Assembly: GCF_000410875.1 (NCBI RefSeq)
Contig: NZ_AROI01000025.1
Span: forward strand, 55,508 to 119,507
Origin: Halopseudomonas pelagia CL-AP6
GTDB taxonomy: Bacteria > Pseudomonadota > Gammaproteobacteria > Pseudomonadales > Pseudomonadaceae
Direction of reading: 5' to 3'
Length of the DNA: 64,000 nt
Every line of letters starts with the position of its first letter. Position 1 is the first letter of the stretch. Below, piece by piece: positions 57,190 to 64,000 of this stretch. The notes below the pieces were generated by a model. The model had not been told where the DNA came from. It did no database searches and was given only the letters and a program-made list of their open reading frames with translations. The position numbers were made by a program, and so were the translations under genes.

Positions 57190-59505
57190 CTAGCTATAGG
57201 TTGAAAAAAACTCGCTAAGACTAATGATCTCATGTTCGCTAGGAACACAGGACTTGTCCACAAACAAGTCGAGTTCAGGCGCTATATTAAAATCACAGAC
57301 AAGGTAGAGCGCATCACTTTGTACGGCGGGATAACCGGCCGCTGACATCGCTTCCGCGGTTTGGACCCTTACGCCAGTGCTACACAATTCAGCGAAAAAA
57401 TTCGAGGGACTGAAATCAGGGGAACAAATAAATATATAGTGAGCTGTTATCAGCCGGCGCTGTAGCGCAGAGAGGTCACCGCTATTCGCTATTCGGAGCG
57501 TGTACTTATTCTCGCGCTTCATCCATTCGAAGTGGGGTCGGCTGATCGCAGTACTGATTAGAACAAACCTATCTGAGGGGGGCGGAAGACGCTCACCCGT
57601 ATCGTTATGGAACTCTTGAAGTGGAATAAACAATCCCGCTGCGTTGCGGGTTTTATGTATTCGGAAATTATGGTAATCGTTTTGTTCCCTCTGGGTCGCA
57701 CGGTCAGAGACGTGCTCAACAACCTTGCTTAAGAAAGTTTTAAGTGCTTGATTATCAGATCCAGGATGTAGTGGAAAAGCACCGAGGCCGGGTAGAATTT
57801 CGCAGTACTCCGCCCAGTTTTTATGCGTATCACCAGGGTATAAGATATAAGCGCCATGTGTCCTGCGGATAGCATCACGATAAGCGTGCATTTTCAAAAG
57901 ATCGTCGGGCTTGTATTTGCTAGCCCCCGGCATTTCGCCGTCGGCTTGAAGAGTTCCACTTTCTTTCCCGAAGATCTCTTGTATGTCATCAACACGATAT
58001 TTGGCGTCGAAATGAAGGTGCGCAATTAGCTCCTGTCGCTCGGCCTCGTCTGCACTGATTTCGCTATCACCTATCTGACTAGGCCAAAGGCTTAATGTGT
58101 AATCCGGGCGCATTCTCTCAGTCCATGATCCTGTCTGGTCGCGCTTCCGGTTACTGCTAAATGTCCGATTATAGCCGAACTGCACGCGCAAGCTGCGTCC
58201 GTGAATGTTGAGGGTAGCGTCAAACGCTAGGTGCTCCCCGGCTTTCAGCTTCACCCCGAAACCATCCTCAGTCTCTTCTATTAGGGTTTGGGAGAGAGGC
58301 TTGCTCAACCGAAAATACTCGGCAAAAATAGACAACAACTTAAAGAACACCCAATACTCGTACAGGGTTGCTATGTCTCTCTGCCCAGCTCCGTATACAT
58401 CCTCCCCAGCGTGCCATACGAGCCGGGCGGCTACGTCAAATTTTAGCCAAGAATGAAAAACCTCGCGATAGCCGGCTCTTCTTTGAAGAACAGGACTTCC
58501 TAGTGGAAGAATACTCATCCTCGATAGGTTGTGGAAAAAACTTGATTTAAGAGAATACAATAGAGATCCCTCCAAACTTGCGATTTGCGTTCGAAGTCTG
58601 TGGTCTGCCTCGCTTCGCTTAAGGCCCTTATGCGCCCTTGAGGCCTCAATTACCTCCAACCTTTGATCCATGCTTCTCAAAAACGCTAAAAAATTTTCGA
58701 GTATAAATTTTATAAAACGGTTTTCACTCGTGTCTTCTGTTTGAGTATTCCTAGATGTTGGAATGCGCTCTGGAACTGATGGCAATAACTTCGACAAAGG
58801 ATGACTAAGGGGAACGGGAACACGGCGAGAAGATCTGGAAATTGTGCGCATTGTTTTTGCGTTCGGACGAAAAGATCGCCGAACGTCAATATCTTGCTCT
58901 TCAGTTTCCCACCGTTTGTGTGGGTGAGACGCTATCCTCGCAAGGGCATCTTTAAATTGGCGCGAGCCAATTAGGGTTCGCAAAAAGGCAAACCGTTGGT
59001 GTATGGTCTGCGAAGATTTTCCGGGAGACGGGCACGCTTTTAAATGGGTAGGCGCTCTCAGATCCATAGCTAGATCGACACAAACTTCCGTTATCTCATC
59101 AAGCATCTGCCTGTAATGCTCACGATGGCCAAGTTTGCGCGGCCTGATCTCTAAAGCAGCAGTGCCCAGAACGCTTCCATACTTATCTTTAACGAGTAAT
59201 CCAAGCCGCCCCGTGTGCAATCCAGTCACTATGGTTCCGGTATAAGCCAGCTTGGGGTTCGAGCTTGGAAATACCACACCACTGCCGGAGTCTTCGGCTA
59301 ATCTAAGGTCCGGTTGAGAAATCTCGTATTCATACCGCAGGCCTTCGAGAAGCTGTACGGCCTCCTCACCAAAGACAACTGACTCATCGTAAGTCAGGCG
59401 CTGAATTGCTTCATCTTTGCCAGGTGGCGCATAGATGGACATAGTTAATGGCGCCGCACTTGGGCCAGAAAAAATAACGGATACACAGGAAGATAATTTC
59501 GCCAT
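57190..59505 (-). CDS. DUF2357 / PD-(D/E)XK nuclease, McrC-like
   Basis: A 771-residue protein placed directly after the McrB-like gene with no spacer. The N-terminal half has a beta-rich DUF2357-type region (about 1-270). A helical middle follows (TSENRFIKFILENFLAFLRSMDQRLEVIE, recalling McrC-like proteins). A nuclease domain at about 370-620 has PDYTLSLW (acidic residue near 468) and HFDAKYRVDD, in which Asp500-Ala-Lys502 fits the (D/E)xK motif. Such proteins act as the DNA-cutting partner of McrB-type AAA+ motors. The exact family placement needs a profile search. Codon use is more AT-rich than in the core. Confidence 0.82.
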   Translation of the reverse strand: MAKLSSCVSVIFSGPSAAPLTMSIYAPPGKDEAIQRLTYDESVVFGEEAVQLLEGLRYEYEISQPDLRLAEDSGSGVVFPSSNPKLAYTGTIVTGLHTGRLGLLVKDKYGSVLGTAALEIRPRKLGHREHYRQMLDEITEVCVDLAMDLRAPTHLKACPSPGKSSQTIHQRFAFLRTLIGSRQFKDALARIASHPHKRWETEEQDIDVRRSFRPNAKTMRTISRSSRRVPVPLSHPLSKLLPSVPERIPTSRNTQTEDTSENRFIKFILENFLAFLRSMDQRLEVIEASRAHKGLKRSEADHRLRTQIASLEGSLLYSLKSSFFHNLSRMSILPLGSPVLQRRAGYREVFHSWLKFDVAARLVWHAGEDVYGAGQRDIATLYEYWVFFKLLSIFAEYFRLSKPLSQTLIEETEDGFGVKLKAGEHLAFDATLNIHGRSLRVQFGYNRTFSSNRKRDQTGSWTERMRPDYTLSLWPSQIGDSEISADEAERQELIAHLHFDAKYRVDDIQEIFGKESGTLQADGEMPGASKYKPDDLLKMHAYRDAIRRTHGAYILYPGDTHKNWAEYCEILPGLGAFPLHPGSDNQALKTFLSKVVEHVSDRATQREQNDYHNFRIHKTRNAAGLFIPLQEFHNDTGERLPPPSDRFVLISTAISRPHFEWMKRENKYTLRIANSGDLSALQRRLITAHYIFICSPDFSPSNFFAELCSTGVRVQTAEAMSAAGYPAVQSDALYLVCDFNIAPELDLFVDKSCVPSEHEIISLSEFFSTYS

Positions 59506-61305
59506 TTACGCCTCAGCGAAACTCGTAAAGCCATCTTGCAAGCGCTCTTGCATGCGACGTATTTTTTGTAAGCTGTGTTGACAGTCGTACTTCTCGCAGT
59601 ATTCACTCAGAGTATCGAGCACTGGACCTAATCGTCGTTCGGATCCGTGCAGTTTCGGCAGAAGTTTCTGTAAAATTTGAGCATCCAATGCATCGTTTAG
59701 TTTCCACCCTGGTCCAGTGAGTTGTGCGTGGAAATAAGTGAAGCGAGTGATCTCAAGTGCCGTCCTAAAGCCAAACTCAGCACCGATAGCTGCCAGATGA
59801 TTAAAAGCTTCAGTCAGCCTCTGATTCAAATCAAGTTTGATATTAGAATGCCCAGCTATCGATGCATCTAGAGTCTCAAGATCTAGTTTCTGAATACTGC
59901 TGGCAGTAATGAACGCTTGGGAATAGATAGCCCCCCGGCCAGCTAATGCATGGATATCAACTGCTTGTGGGCTTTCCAGGAACGAGCTTATATCTGCTGA
60001 GGAAGCCCTAAATTCAATCACATTGGATCTATCCAGAACTTTCGGCGAGAACATATACGTCGTCTCATCTACATTAACGGTGCCGATTATGTAAAGATTT
60101 TGCGGGAATTTAATTCTAGGTGGCACGCCCTCTCCACCAGTGCCACTCATTAAGTCTGATTCTGAAGAATGAAGTGCGATAGTTTGTTGGGATTCAATTG
60201 CGGATAAGATATCAGAAAAATAGCGTTCCACATGAGATAAGTTCATCTCATCGAGAATAAGAAAATACGGTCTCTTGCTATCGTTCGAAGCTCTCAGAAT
60301 GATGTCCAGTGCTCCGCTTGTCGGTTTGCAATATTGACCTTTTTGAAGGGCATCCGCATAACCAAGAACACTTTCATTGGAAGTCCAGTCGGCTCCAACA
60401 GCAACTATTCGATATTGCTCGGGGGTGCTTGACATCCATGCAGCGAATGCGTGTGCGAGCTTTGTCTTCCCCGATCCAGAAAGTCCGGTGAGAATAAGAA
60501 ACGGTTTGGCAAGCAGTGATGCAACAGTATTAAGAGATAGAGAGGGTGCAAACGAAAGGTTTGCGAATTTCGCAGCATCGACGAATGCTTTATCTGCACC
60601 GGTAATACTGTGTTCTTGTTGAGCAGGAATGCCTGGCGTAGAAAGGTCTTTACTTATTTCTGATAGAGTGTCTTTATCCCACAACCTCCATACAGCTTTA
60701 GAGCCCGTGCCTGATTTTGCTATTCCCCCGGTACGCTCCAAGAGAGCCAGCATCAGATTCAATCTTCTTTCAGCGACTCCACTAATTGCTGGATGATTTG
60801 TAGAGCTGGCGAGTGAAAGAGTTTCTACTAATTGATCTTTCCCTGGGCGATATGCTGTCTCAATTCCAAAAAAAATTTCTGCAAGAGATAATGGTCGTCC
60901 AGCTTTTAAAAAAGCTTCAGCCAAAATTCTAAAAGGATATTCGTCGTTCTCGGAGTAGTGCTCACAGACCGCGATCAAATGTTCGCGTGCGCTCAATGAG
61001 CCTTCTGCGATCCGACGCCCCTGAGGTGTTAATCTGAAGGTCGTGTCGAAGGACGCGACTTTAGTGTTGGTCCACGCCTTTGAAAAATCTCGGAAGTACG
61101 GCCTGAAAACCCCTGTATCCTGATCTTTATCCACCCATTTTAATGATGGAAACCTTTCTTGCAGCTCTTCATATATAGGGGCCTGCTGGTCATACACTGT
61201 CTCGCCTTCGTGACGAGAAATTATCTCAATCACACCTAGCCAGACATCTGGAGCCCACGCGCCTTCAGACCCCGAATCTATCTTTGTCCAGGCTTCATAA
61301 GTCAT
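59506..61305 (-). CDS. McrB-like AAA+ ATPase/GTPase
   Basis: A 599-residue protein. The N-terminal 220 residues are a putative winged-helix/DNA-reading region (APIYEELQERFPSLKWV; LTPQGRRIAEGSL). The AAA+ domain of the McrB/dynein-midasin clade has Walker A GLSGSGKT with Lys280, Walker B YFLILDEMNLSHVERYFSDIL, and sensor 1 IIGTVNVDETTYMFSPKVLDRSNVIEF. E. coli McrB has NTAD at that site for GTP preference; here it reads NVDE, so nucleotide preference is open. It should drive translocation for the downstream nuclease. Its start overlaps the methyltransferase gene by 11 nt. Confidence 0.88.
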   Translation of the reverse strand: MTYEAWTKIDSGSEGAWAPDVWLGVIEIISRHEGETVYDQQAPIYEELQERFPSLKWVDKDQDTGVFRPYFRDFSKAWTNTKVASFDTTFRLTPQGRRIAEGSLSAREHLIAVCEHYSENDEYPFRILAEAFLKAGRPLSLAEIFFGIETAYRPGKDQLVETLSLASSTNHPAISGVAERRLNLMLALLERTGGIAKSGTGSKAVWRLWDKDTLSEISKDLSTPGIPAQQEHSITGADKAFVDAAKFANLSFAPSLSLNTVASLLAKPFLILTGLSGSGKTKLAHAFAAWMSSTPEQYRIVAVGADWTSNESVLGYADALQKGQYCKPTSGALDIILRASNDSKRPYFLILDEMNLSHVERYFSDILSAIESQQTIALHSSESDLMSGTGGEGVPPRIKFPQNLYIIGTVNVDETTYMFSPKVLDRSNVIEFRASSADISSFLESPQAVDIHALAGRGAIYSQAFITASSIQKLDLETLDASIAGHSNIKLDLNQRLTEAFNHLAAIGAEFGFRTALEITRFTYFHAQLTGPGWKLNDALDAQILQKLLPKLHGSERRLGPVLDTLSEYCEKYDCQHSLQKIRRMQERLQDGFTSFAEA

Positions 61306-62575
61306 CTATGTTCCCCGTAAAAAGATGCTCCTGTCCGAGGAGCGAAATAATCTGTTTTAAACTTCTTCGTTCGCCGTCAAACAAATTTTGCATTAGTTCA
61401 CGTCCCACTAGCGCCCCTAATAACGGAGGGACAGCGTTTCCAACTTGCCGAATCGGATGTCTTGACGTGCCAGAGAACGACCACCAGTCAGGGAATGTCT
61501 GCATGCGTGCAGACTCCCGAGGTGACACCTCACGAGGCTCTGTCGGGTGAACATGACCTTTTCCGCCACCTTTGTCCGACCCCACAATAATTGTGTAGCT
61601 TGGCTTTTCAGGGTGAAGCTTGTTTATTCTGGTCTTCGAATCTCGCTCACCGAATGCTAGATTCTTATATCGCTCAATTATGCGTTCGCTGTGCTTTCTG
61701 CTCGTATGGTTTGCGAGCTTTTCTCCGAGAGGAGGCAGTCCTCTTAATCCATCCGTCACTGTACGATACGGTAAAAATTTTCCTAGACTCTCGTCAACAA
61801 GCGATGGAGACTGCGTACATATTTTTGGGATGGAGCTTAGCTTCTTGCCATCGCGACTGCCTACGATAAAAATTCTGTCTCGGAACTGTGGAACCCCGTA
61901 GTCAGCAGCATTGAGGCGAAACACCGAGAGAGTGTAATTAACGTCTTTACCGGGGGCCTCGAGTTTTTTACAAAGTTGCTTAAACGTTTCACCCCCGTCA
62001 ATTGTAAACAAACCAAATACGTTCTCGAATATAAACGCTTTTGGCTGAATGTCGCTTATTAGCCGAAGATACTCGTATGCGAGGAGACCTCGTGGATCAT
62101 TTACCCCGCGTCGTTTCCCGAACACGCTAAAGGCCTGGCATGGAGGGCCGCCTGCCATCAGGTCTAATTCACCTTTTAAGACCCCTGCCGCCTCCATCAC
62201 CTCTTGAGAAGTCAGCTCCGTAACATCCGCTTGCCGTATCGATGCAGATTTCAAGAAGGGAATTCCTTTGCTTTTGCAAAATTCCTTGCTGTTCTGTAGC
62301 GTTTGGCAGCTATGATAATCAATGTCGGTTGCAAAAACGGTTTCAAAACCGGACGCTTCAAGGCCTAAGTCGAGTCCACCGCCGCCACTAAAAAGAGAAA
62401 CCAACTTACGCACTTTAGTTTCTTCAGGCTCCGTTTTCGGCTTCTGATGGGTTACCTTGGCGTCGGCGTTGCCTCCGAAGTCATAGCTCAAATTGGCATG
62501 CCCACTTGTCGCGTTCGCTCTTTCATCTATTAAGTTACTCTTCAGTTCGATTGGACGATTCTGCGTCACTGTCAT
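61295..62575 (-). CDS. DNA (cytosine-5-)-methyltransferase
   Basis: A 426-residue C5 methyltransferase. Motif I is LVSLFSGGGGLDLGLEASGF, motif IV GGPPCQAFSVFGKRRGVNDPRG with catalytic Cys146, motif VI FENVFGLF, motif VIII PQFRDRIFIVGSR, and motif X QVGNAVPPLLGALVGREL. The target-recognition region lies at about 250-350. It modifies host DNA, presumably protecting it from the coupled McrB/nuclease pair. ATG 62575 is the preferred start; a GTG at 62605 would add 10 residues. The start region overlaps the small RHH-like gene by 41 nt and the 3' end overlaps mcrB by 11 nt, so the operon is tightly coupled. Confidence 0.93.
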   Translation of the reverse strand: MTVTQNRPIELKSNLIDERANATSGHANLSYDFGGNADAKVTHQKPKTEPEETKVRKLVSLFSGGGGLDLGLEASGFETVFATDIDYHSCQTLQNSKEFCKSKGIPFLKSASIRQADVTELTSQEVMEAAGVLKGELDLMAGGPPCQAFSVFGKRRGVNDPRGLLAYEYLRLISDIQPKAFIFENVFGLFTIDGGETFKQLCKKLEAPGKDVNYTLSVFRLNAADYGVPQFRDRIFIVGSRDGKKLSSIPKICTQSPSLVDESLGKFLPYRTVTDGLRGLPPLGEKLANHTSRKHSERIIERYKNLAFGERDSKTRINKLHPEKPSYTIIVGSDKGGGKGHVHPTEPREVSPRESARMQTFPDWWSFSGTSRHPIRQVGNAVPPLLGALVGRELMQNLFDGERRSLKQIISLLGQEHLFTGNIDDL

Positions 62576-62744
62576 GATCTCTCTCAAATATGGACAATTG
62601 CCCACTGTCGCAGATGTACTCTTCTGCGCGACTTAAAAACCACCCTTTTAGGGTTTTGCCTTCACGGCTTAAGGCCGTATACAGGTCCCTTTTTACCCCA
62701 GGGTCGATCTCAACGACGATCCGCCCACTTGTGCCGACACTCAT
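62535..62744 (-). CDS. Small ribbon-helix-helix-like protein, putative cassette regulator
   Basis: A 69-residue protein. A short strand (GRIVVEIDP) followed by helix A (GVKRDLYTALSREG) and helix B (TLKGWFLSRAEEYIC) fits the Arc/MetJ ribbon-helix-helix pattern of dimeric repressors and antitoxins. The C terminus is acidic (HDSDAESSNRTEE). GGGTGA sits 5 nt before ATG 62744. It is first in the operon, overlapping the methyltransferase, and a palindrome lies just upstream. It could be the control protein of the restriction-modification cassette. RHH assignment is by pattern only. Confidence 0.7.
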   Translation of the reverse strand: MSVGTSGRIVVEIDPGVKRDLYTALSREGKTLKGWFLSRAEEYICDSGQLSIFERDHDSDAESSNRTEE

Positions 62745-62757
62745 TTTTCACCCCGCT

Positions 62758-62785
62758 CTGTTATGTTGCCAATGTAACATAACAG
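62758..62785. promoter_or_regulatory. Palindromic operator upstream of the restriction-modification operon
   Basis: Perfect 10-bp arms CTGTTATGTT (62758-62767) and AACATAACAG (62776-62785) flank an 8-nt spacer, 14 nt before the first ATG. It is well placed to block transcription or initiation, and its twofold symmetry suits the dimeric regulator encoded next to it. Confidence 0.75.
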
Positions 62786-62849
62786 AATGCCTTTCGTGTC
62801 GAGAGCGTTTAGATCGGTTTAGACGTGAGTGTACGGATCGGATTGAAAG

Positions 62850-62865
62850 CTGTATATAAATACAG
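62850..62865. promoter_or_regulatory. LexA (SOS) box upstream of the restriction-modification operon
   Basis: CTGTATATAAATACAG fits CTG-N10-CAG and is close to the ideal LexA consensus (CTGTATATATATACAG, one difference). It lies 106-121 nt before the regulator's ATG. It could control the cassette or be a leftover of a lost neighbour. Confidence 0.75.
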
Positions 62866-62914
62866 TGTTAAGCGTGCGCAGCACTATAAGTGTTGTCGAG
62901 TCAAAATGGTAATG

Positions 62915-63125
62915 TGCGGTTCGCCAGAGTTTGGCGCCATTGATGTCGGCAGTCTTGCCTTCGATGATCTGTACCTCTGCACTGCCAATAACCTCACGGT
63001 CGATGTTGGCCAGTATCCAGGTAATTCTGGATGCTGCAGTACTGCATTCACTTTGCGGACCTTTTTACCCGTGCGGCGCTGATGCTGGGAAGCGACCACG
63101 GGCTTCTAGGACCACACCCCAAAAC
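62915..63125 (-). pseudogene. Remnant of a second YqaJ recombinase gene
   Basis: In pieces across at least two frameshifts this stretch encodes FWGVVLE, VVASQHQRRTGKKVRKVNAVLQH, and WILANIDREVIGSAEVQII followed by EGKTADINGAKLW. These match the intact YqaJ at 53150-54154 (FWGTILE, IVATQYSKRTGLKVRKVNAVLQH, WMMANLDREVVGSAEVQIL, ECKTAGINGARLW). The N-terminal side is cut by the IS21-family end at 63126 and the C-terminal part is missing at about 62915. It is diverged, so it is not a recent copy of the intact gene. Confidence 0.85.
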
Positions 63126-64000
63126 TGCGTATTCCGGCGAACGTGACCGGTCATACCGGTGATCGTGACCGATTTGCACACGGCCTTCACGCTGGAACGG
63201 GTTTTGTACTCTGAGCGGTCACGATGGGTCAATCGATACCGCGTTTTGAGCGTTAGCCTTTCTCAGTGATTCTCCCTTCAGATTGAGCCGGTGGGCGCCG
63301 TGCAGGAGCCGGTCCAGGATGGCGTCGGCGAGCGTGGCGGAGCCGATGTAGTCGTGCCAGTGTTCGGTGGGTAGCTGGCTGGCAATGAGCGTTGAGCCAC
63401 GTCCATGACGGTCCTCGATCACCTCCATCAGATCCTGTCGTTGCTGGGCATTGACCTTCTGCATGCCCCAGTCATCCAGGATCAGCAGATCGGTTTTCAA
63501 CAGCTGCGTCATCAGGCGGGCGTAGCTGCCATCGCCGTGGGCGATCCGCACTTGCTCGAACAGCCGTGGCACCCGCAAGTAGCGGACGGATAGCCCTTGG
63601 CGGCAGGCCTGGTTGCCCAGGGCGCAAGCCAGCCATGTCTTGCCACAGCCGGTGGGACCGGTGATACACAGATTCAGCGATTGACCGATCCAGTCACAGC
63701 TGGCCAGGCCTGCCATACGGGAACGTTCCAGCCCTCGCGGGTGGCGATAGTCGATGTTTTCGATGCAGGCCTGCACGCGCAAGCGAGCAGCCTTCAGTAG
63801 CCGGTCCAGCCGACGGTTCTCCCGGTGCAGCACTTCCCGGTCTACCAGCAGGGCCAGGCGCTCCTCGAACGCCAGGTCATGGGTTGCGGGCTGCGCCCGC
63901 TGCTGTTCCAAGGCGTCGCACATGCCCGTTAGCTTGAGGTGGCGCAGGGTGTTGAGTGTGTTGTGAGTCAGCATAGGTCTCTCCGGGATCAGTGGTAGTA
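63126..64000 (-). mobile_element. IS21-family insertion sequence (partial, runs off the window)
   Basis: The end starts TGCGTATTCCGGCGAACG at 63126, inside the YqaJ remnant. The motif CGTGACCG occurs at 63142-63149 and again at 63164-63171 (22 bp apart), with an inverted copy at 63216-63223, as expected of the multiple terminal repeats of IS21 elements. istB is present; istA should lie beyond 64000. The far end and target duplication cannot be seen. Confidence 0.85.
63219..63974 (-). CDS. istB: IS21-family helper ATPase IstB
   Basis: A 251-residue AAA+ protein of the DnaC/IstB type that selects and remodels target DNA for the IstA transposase. Walker A is GPTGCGKTW, Walker B LLILDDWGM, and sensor/arginine regions appear in STLIASQLPTEHWHDYIGSATLADAILDRLLHGAHRLNLKGESLR. 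The N-terminal IstB-specific part (NTLRHLKLTGMCDALEQQ) is intact and the length is usual. Its stop overlaps the inner terminal repeat. IstA would be upstream on this strand, outside the window. Confidence 0.95.
   Translation of the reverse strand: MLTHNTLNTLRHLKLTGMCDALEQQRAQPATHDLAFEERLALLVDREVLHRENRRLDRLLKAARLRVQACIENIDYRHPRGLERSRMAGLASCDWIGQSLNLCITGPTGCGKTWLACALGNQACRQGLSVRYLRVPRLFEQVRIAHGDGSYARLMTQLLKTDLLILDDWGMQKVNAQQRQDLMEVIEDRHGRGSTLIASQLPTEHWHDYIGSATLADAILDRLLHGAHRLNLKGESLRKANAQNAVSIDPS

Overview
The window is a stretch of a Pseudomonadaceae chromosome. Gene order and protein sequences read like the Pseudomonas/Halopseudomonas lineage: the rsmZ-fdxA-mutS-cinA-recA-recX block, ampD-ampE, erdR-dgkA, and a GacA-type upstream site before rsmZ. 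The genus is inferred from these similarities and no database search was run. Roughly 1-48.3 kb is ordinary core chromosome. About 48.4-64 kb is accessory DNA that begins just after a tRNA-Ser(GGA) gene.

Core region. 1-11 kb holds a 5'-truncated serine hydrolase, pdxH, an SDR, a flavoprotein, a histone-deacetylase-fold hydrolase, tesB plus a HAD phosphatase, an LTA-synthase-like sulfatase-fold membrane enzyme, nadC and a sodium:alanine symporter. 11-25.5 kb holds a DUF1631 protein, ampDE, a chemoreceptor, a PduO-type adenosyltransferase, panE, a REC protein with a degenerate GGDEF domain, yajQ-mscS, an AmpG permease, an alkyltransferase-like protein, a DUF481 protein and an SDR. AmpD, AmpE and AmpG together put much of the peptidoglycan-recycling/beta-lactamase-sensing pathway within 10 kb. 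25.6-34.1 kb is stress and repair: fxsA, a sigma-32-type promoter driving groESL, the small RNA rsmZ with its GacA site, fdxA, mutS, cinA/pncC, and a LexA-boxed recA followed by recX. 34-48.3 kb holds a LOG-family protein, an RNA-processing metallo-beta-lactamase, a small secreted protein, a DTW enzyme, a drug/metabolite transporter, a LuxR-type regulator with dgkA and a very large SLC5-type sensor kinase (an ErdR/MxtR = CrbR/CrbS-like pair), azlCD, an MFS transporter, a DUF457-type membrane hydrolase and a crotonase.

Accessory region. After tRNA-Ser come an unrecognised 115-aa protein, a three-gene envelope operon (lipoprotein, membrane protein, secreted protein) divergent from an XRE regulator with repeat operators, and a module typical of integrative elements (RadC-like JAB protein, Cys-rich RDF/metal-binding-type protein, YqaJ recombinase, DUF932, glycine-zipper protein). 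A 1.24-kb IS3-family element with a frameshifted transposase follows. Next is a compact minus-strand cassette: a ribbon-helix-helix-like small protein, a DNA cytosine-5 methyltransferase, a McrB-like AAA+ protein and a DUF2357/PD-(D/E)XK nuclease. A 10-bp-arm palindrome and a consensus LexA box lie upstream of it. The cassette is bordered on the right by a broken second copy of the YqaJ gene, into which an IS21-family element (istB visible) is inserted; that element runs off the window.

The most notable locus is this cassette. It looks like a modification-coupled McrBC-type restriction system (architecturally comparable to LlaJI/BsuMI) with its own small regulator and a possible SOS link. No integrase, CRISPR array or rRNA was seen.
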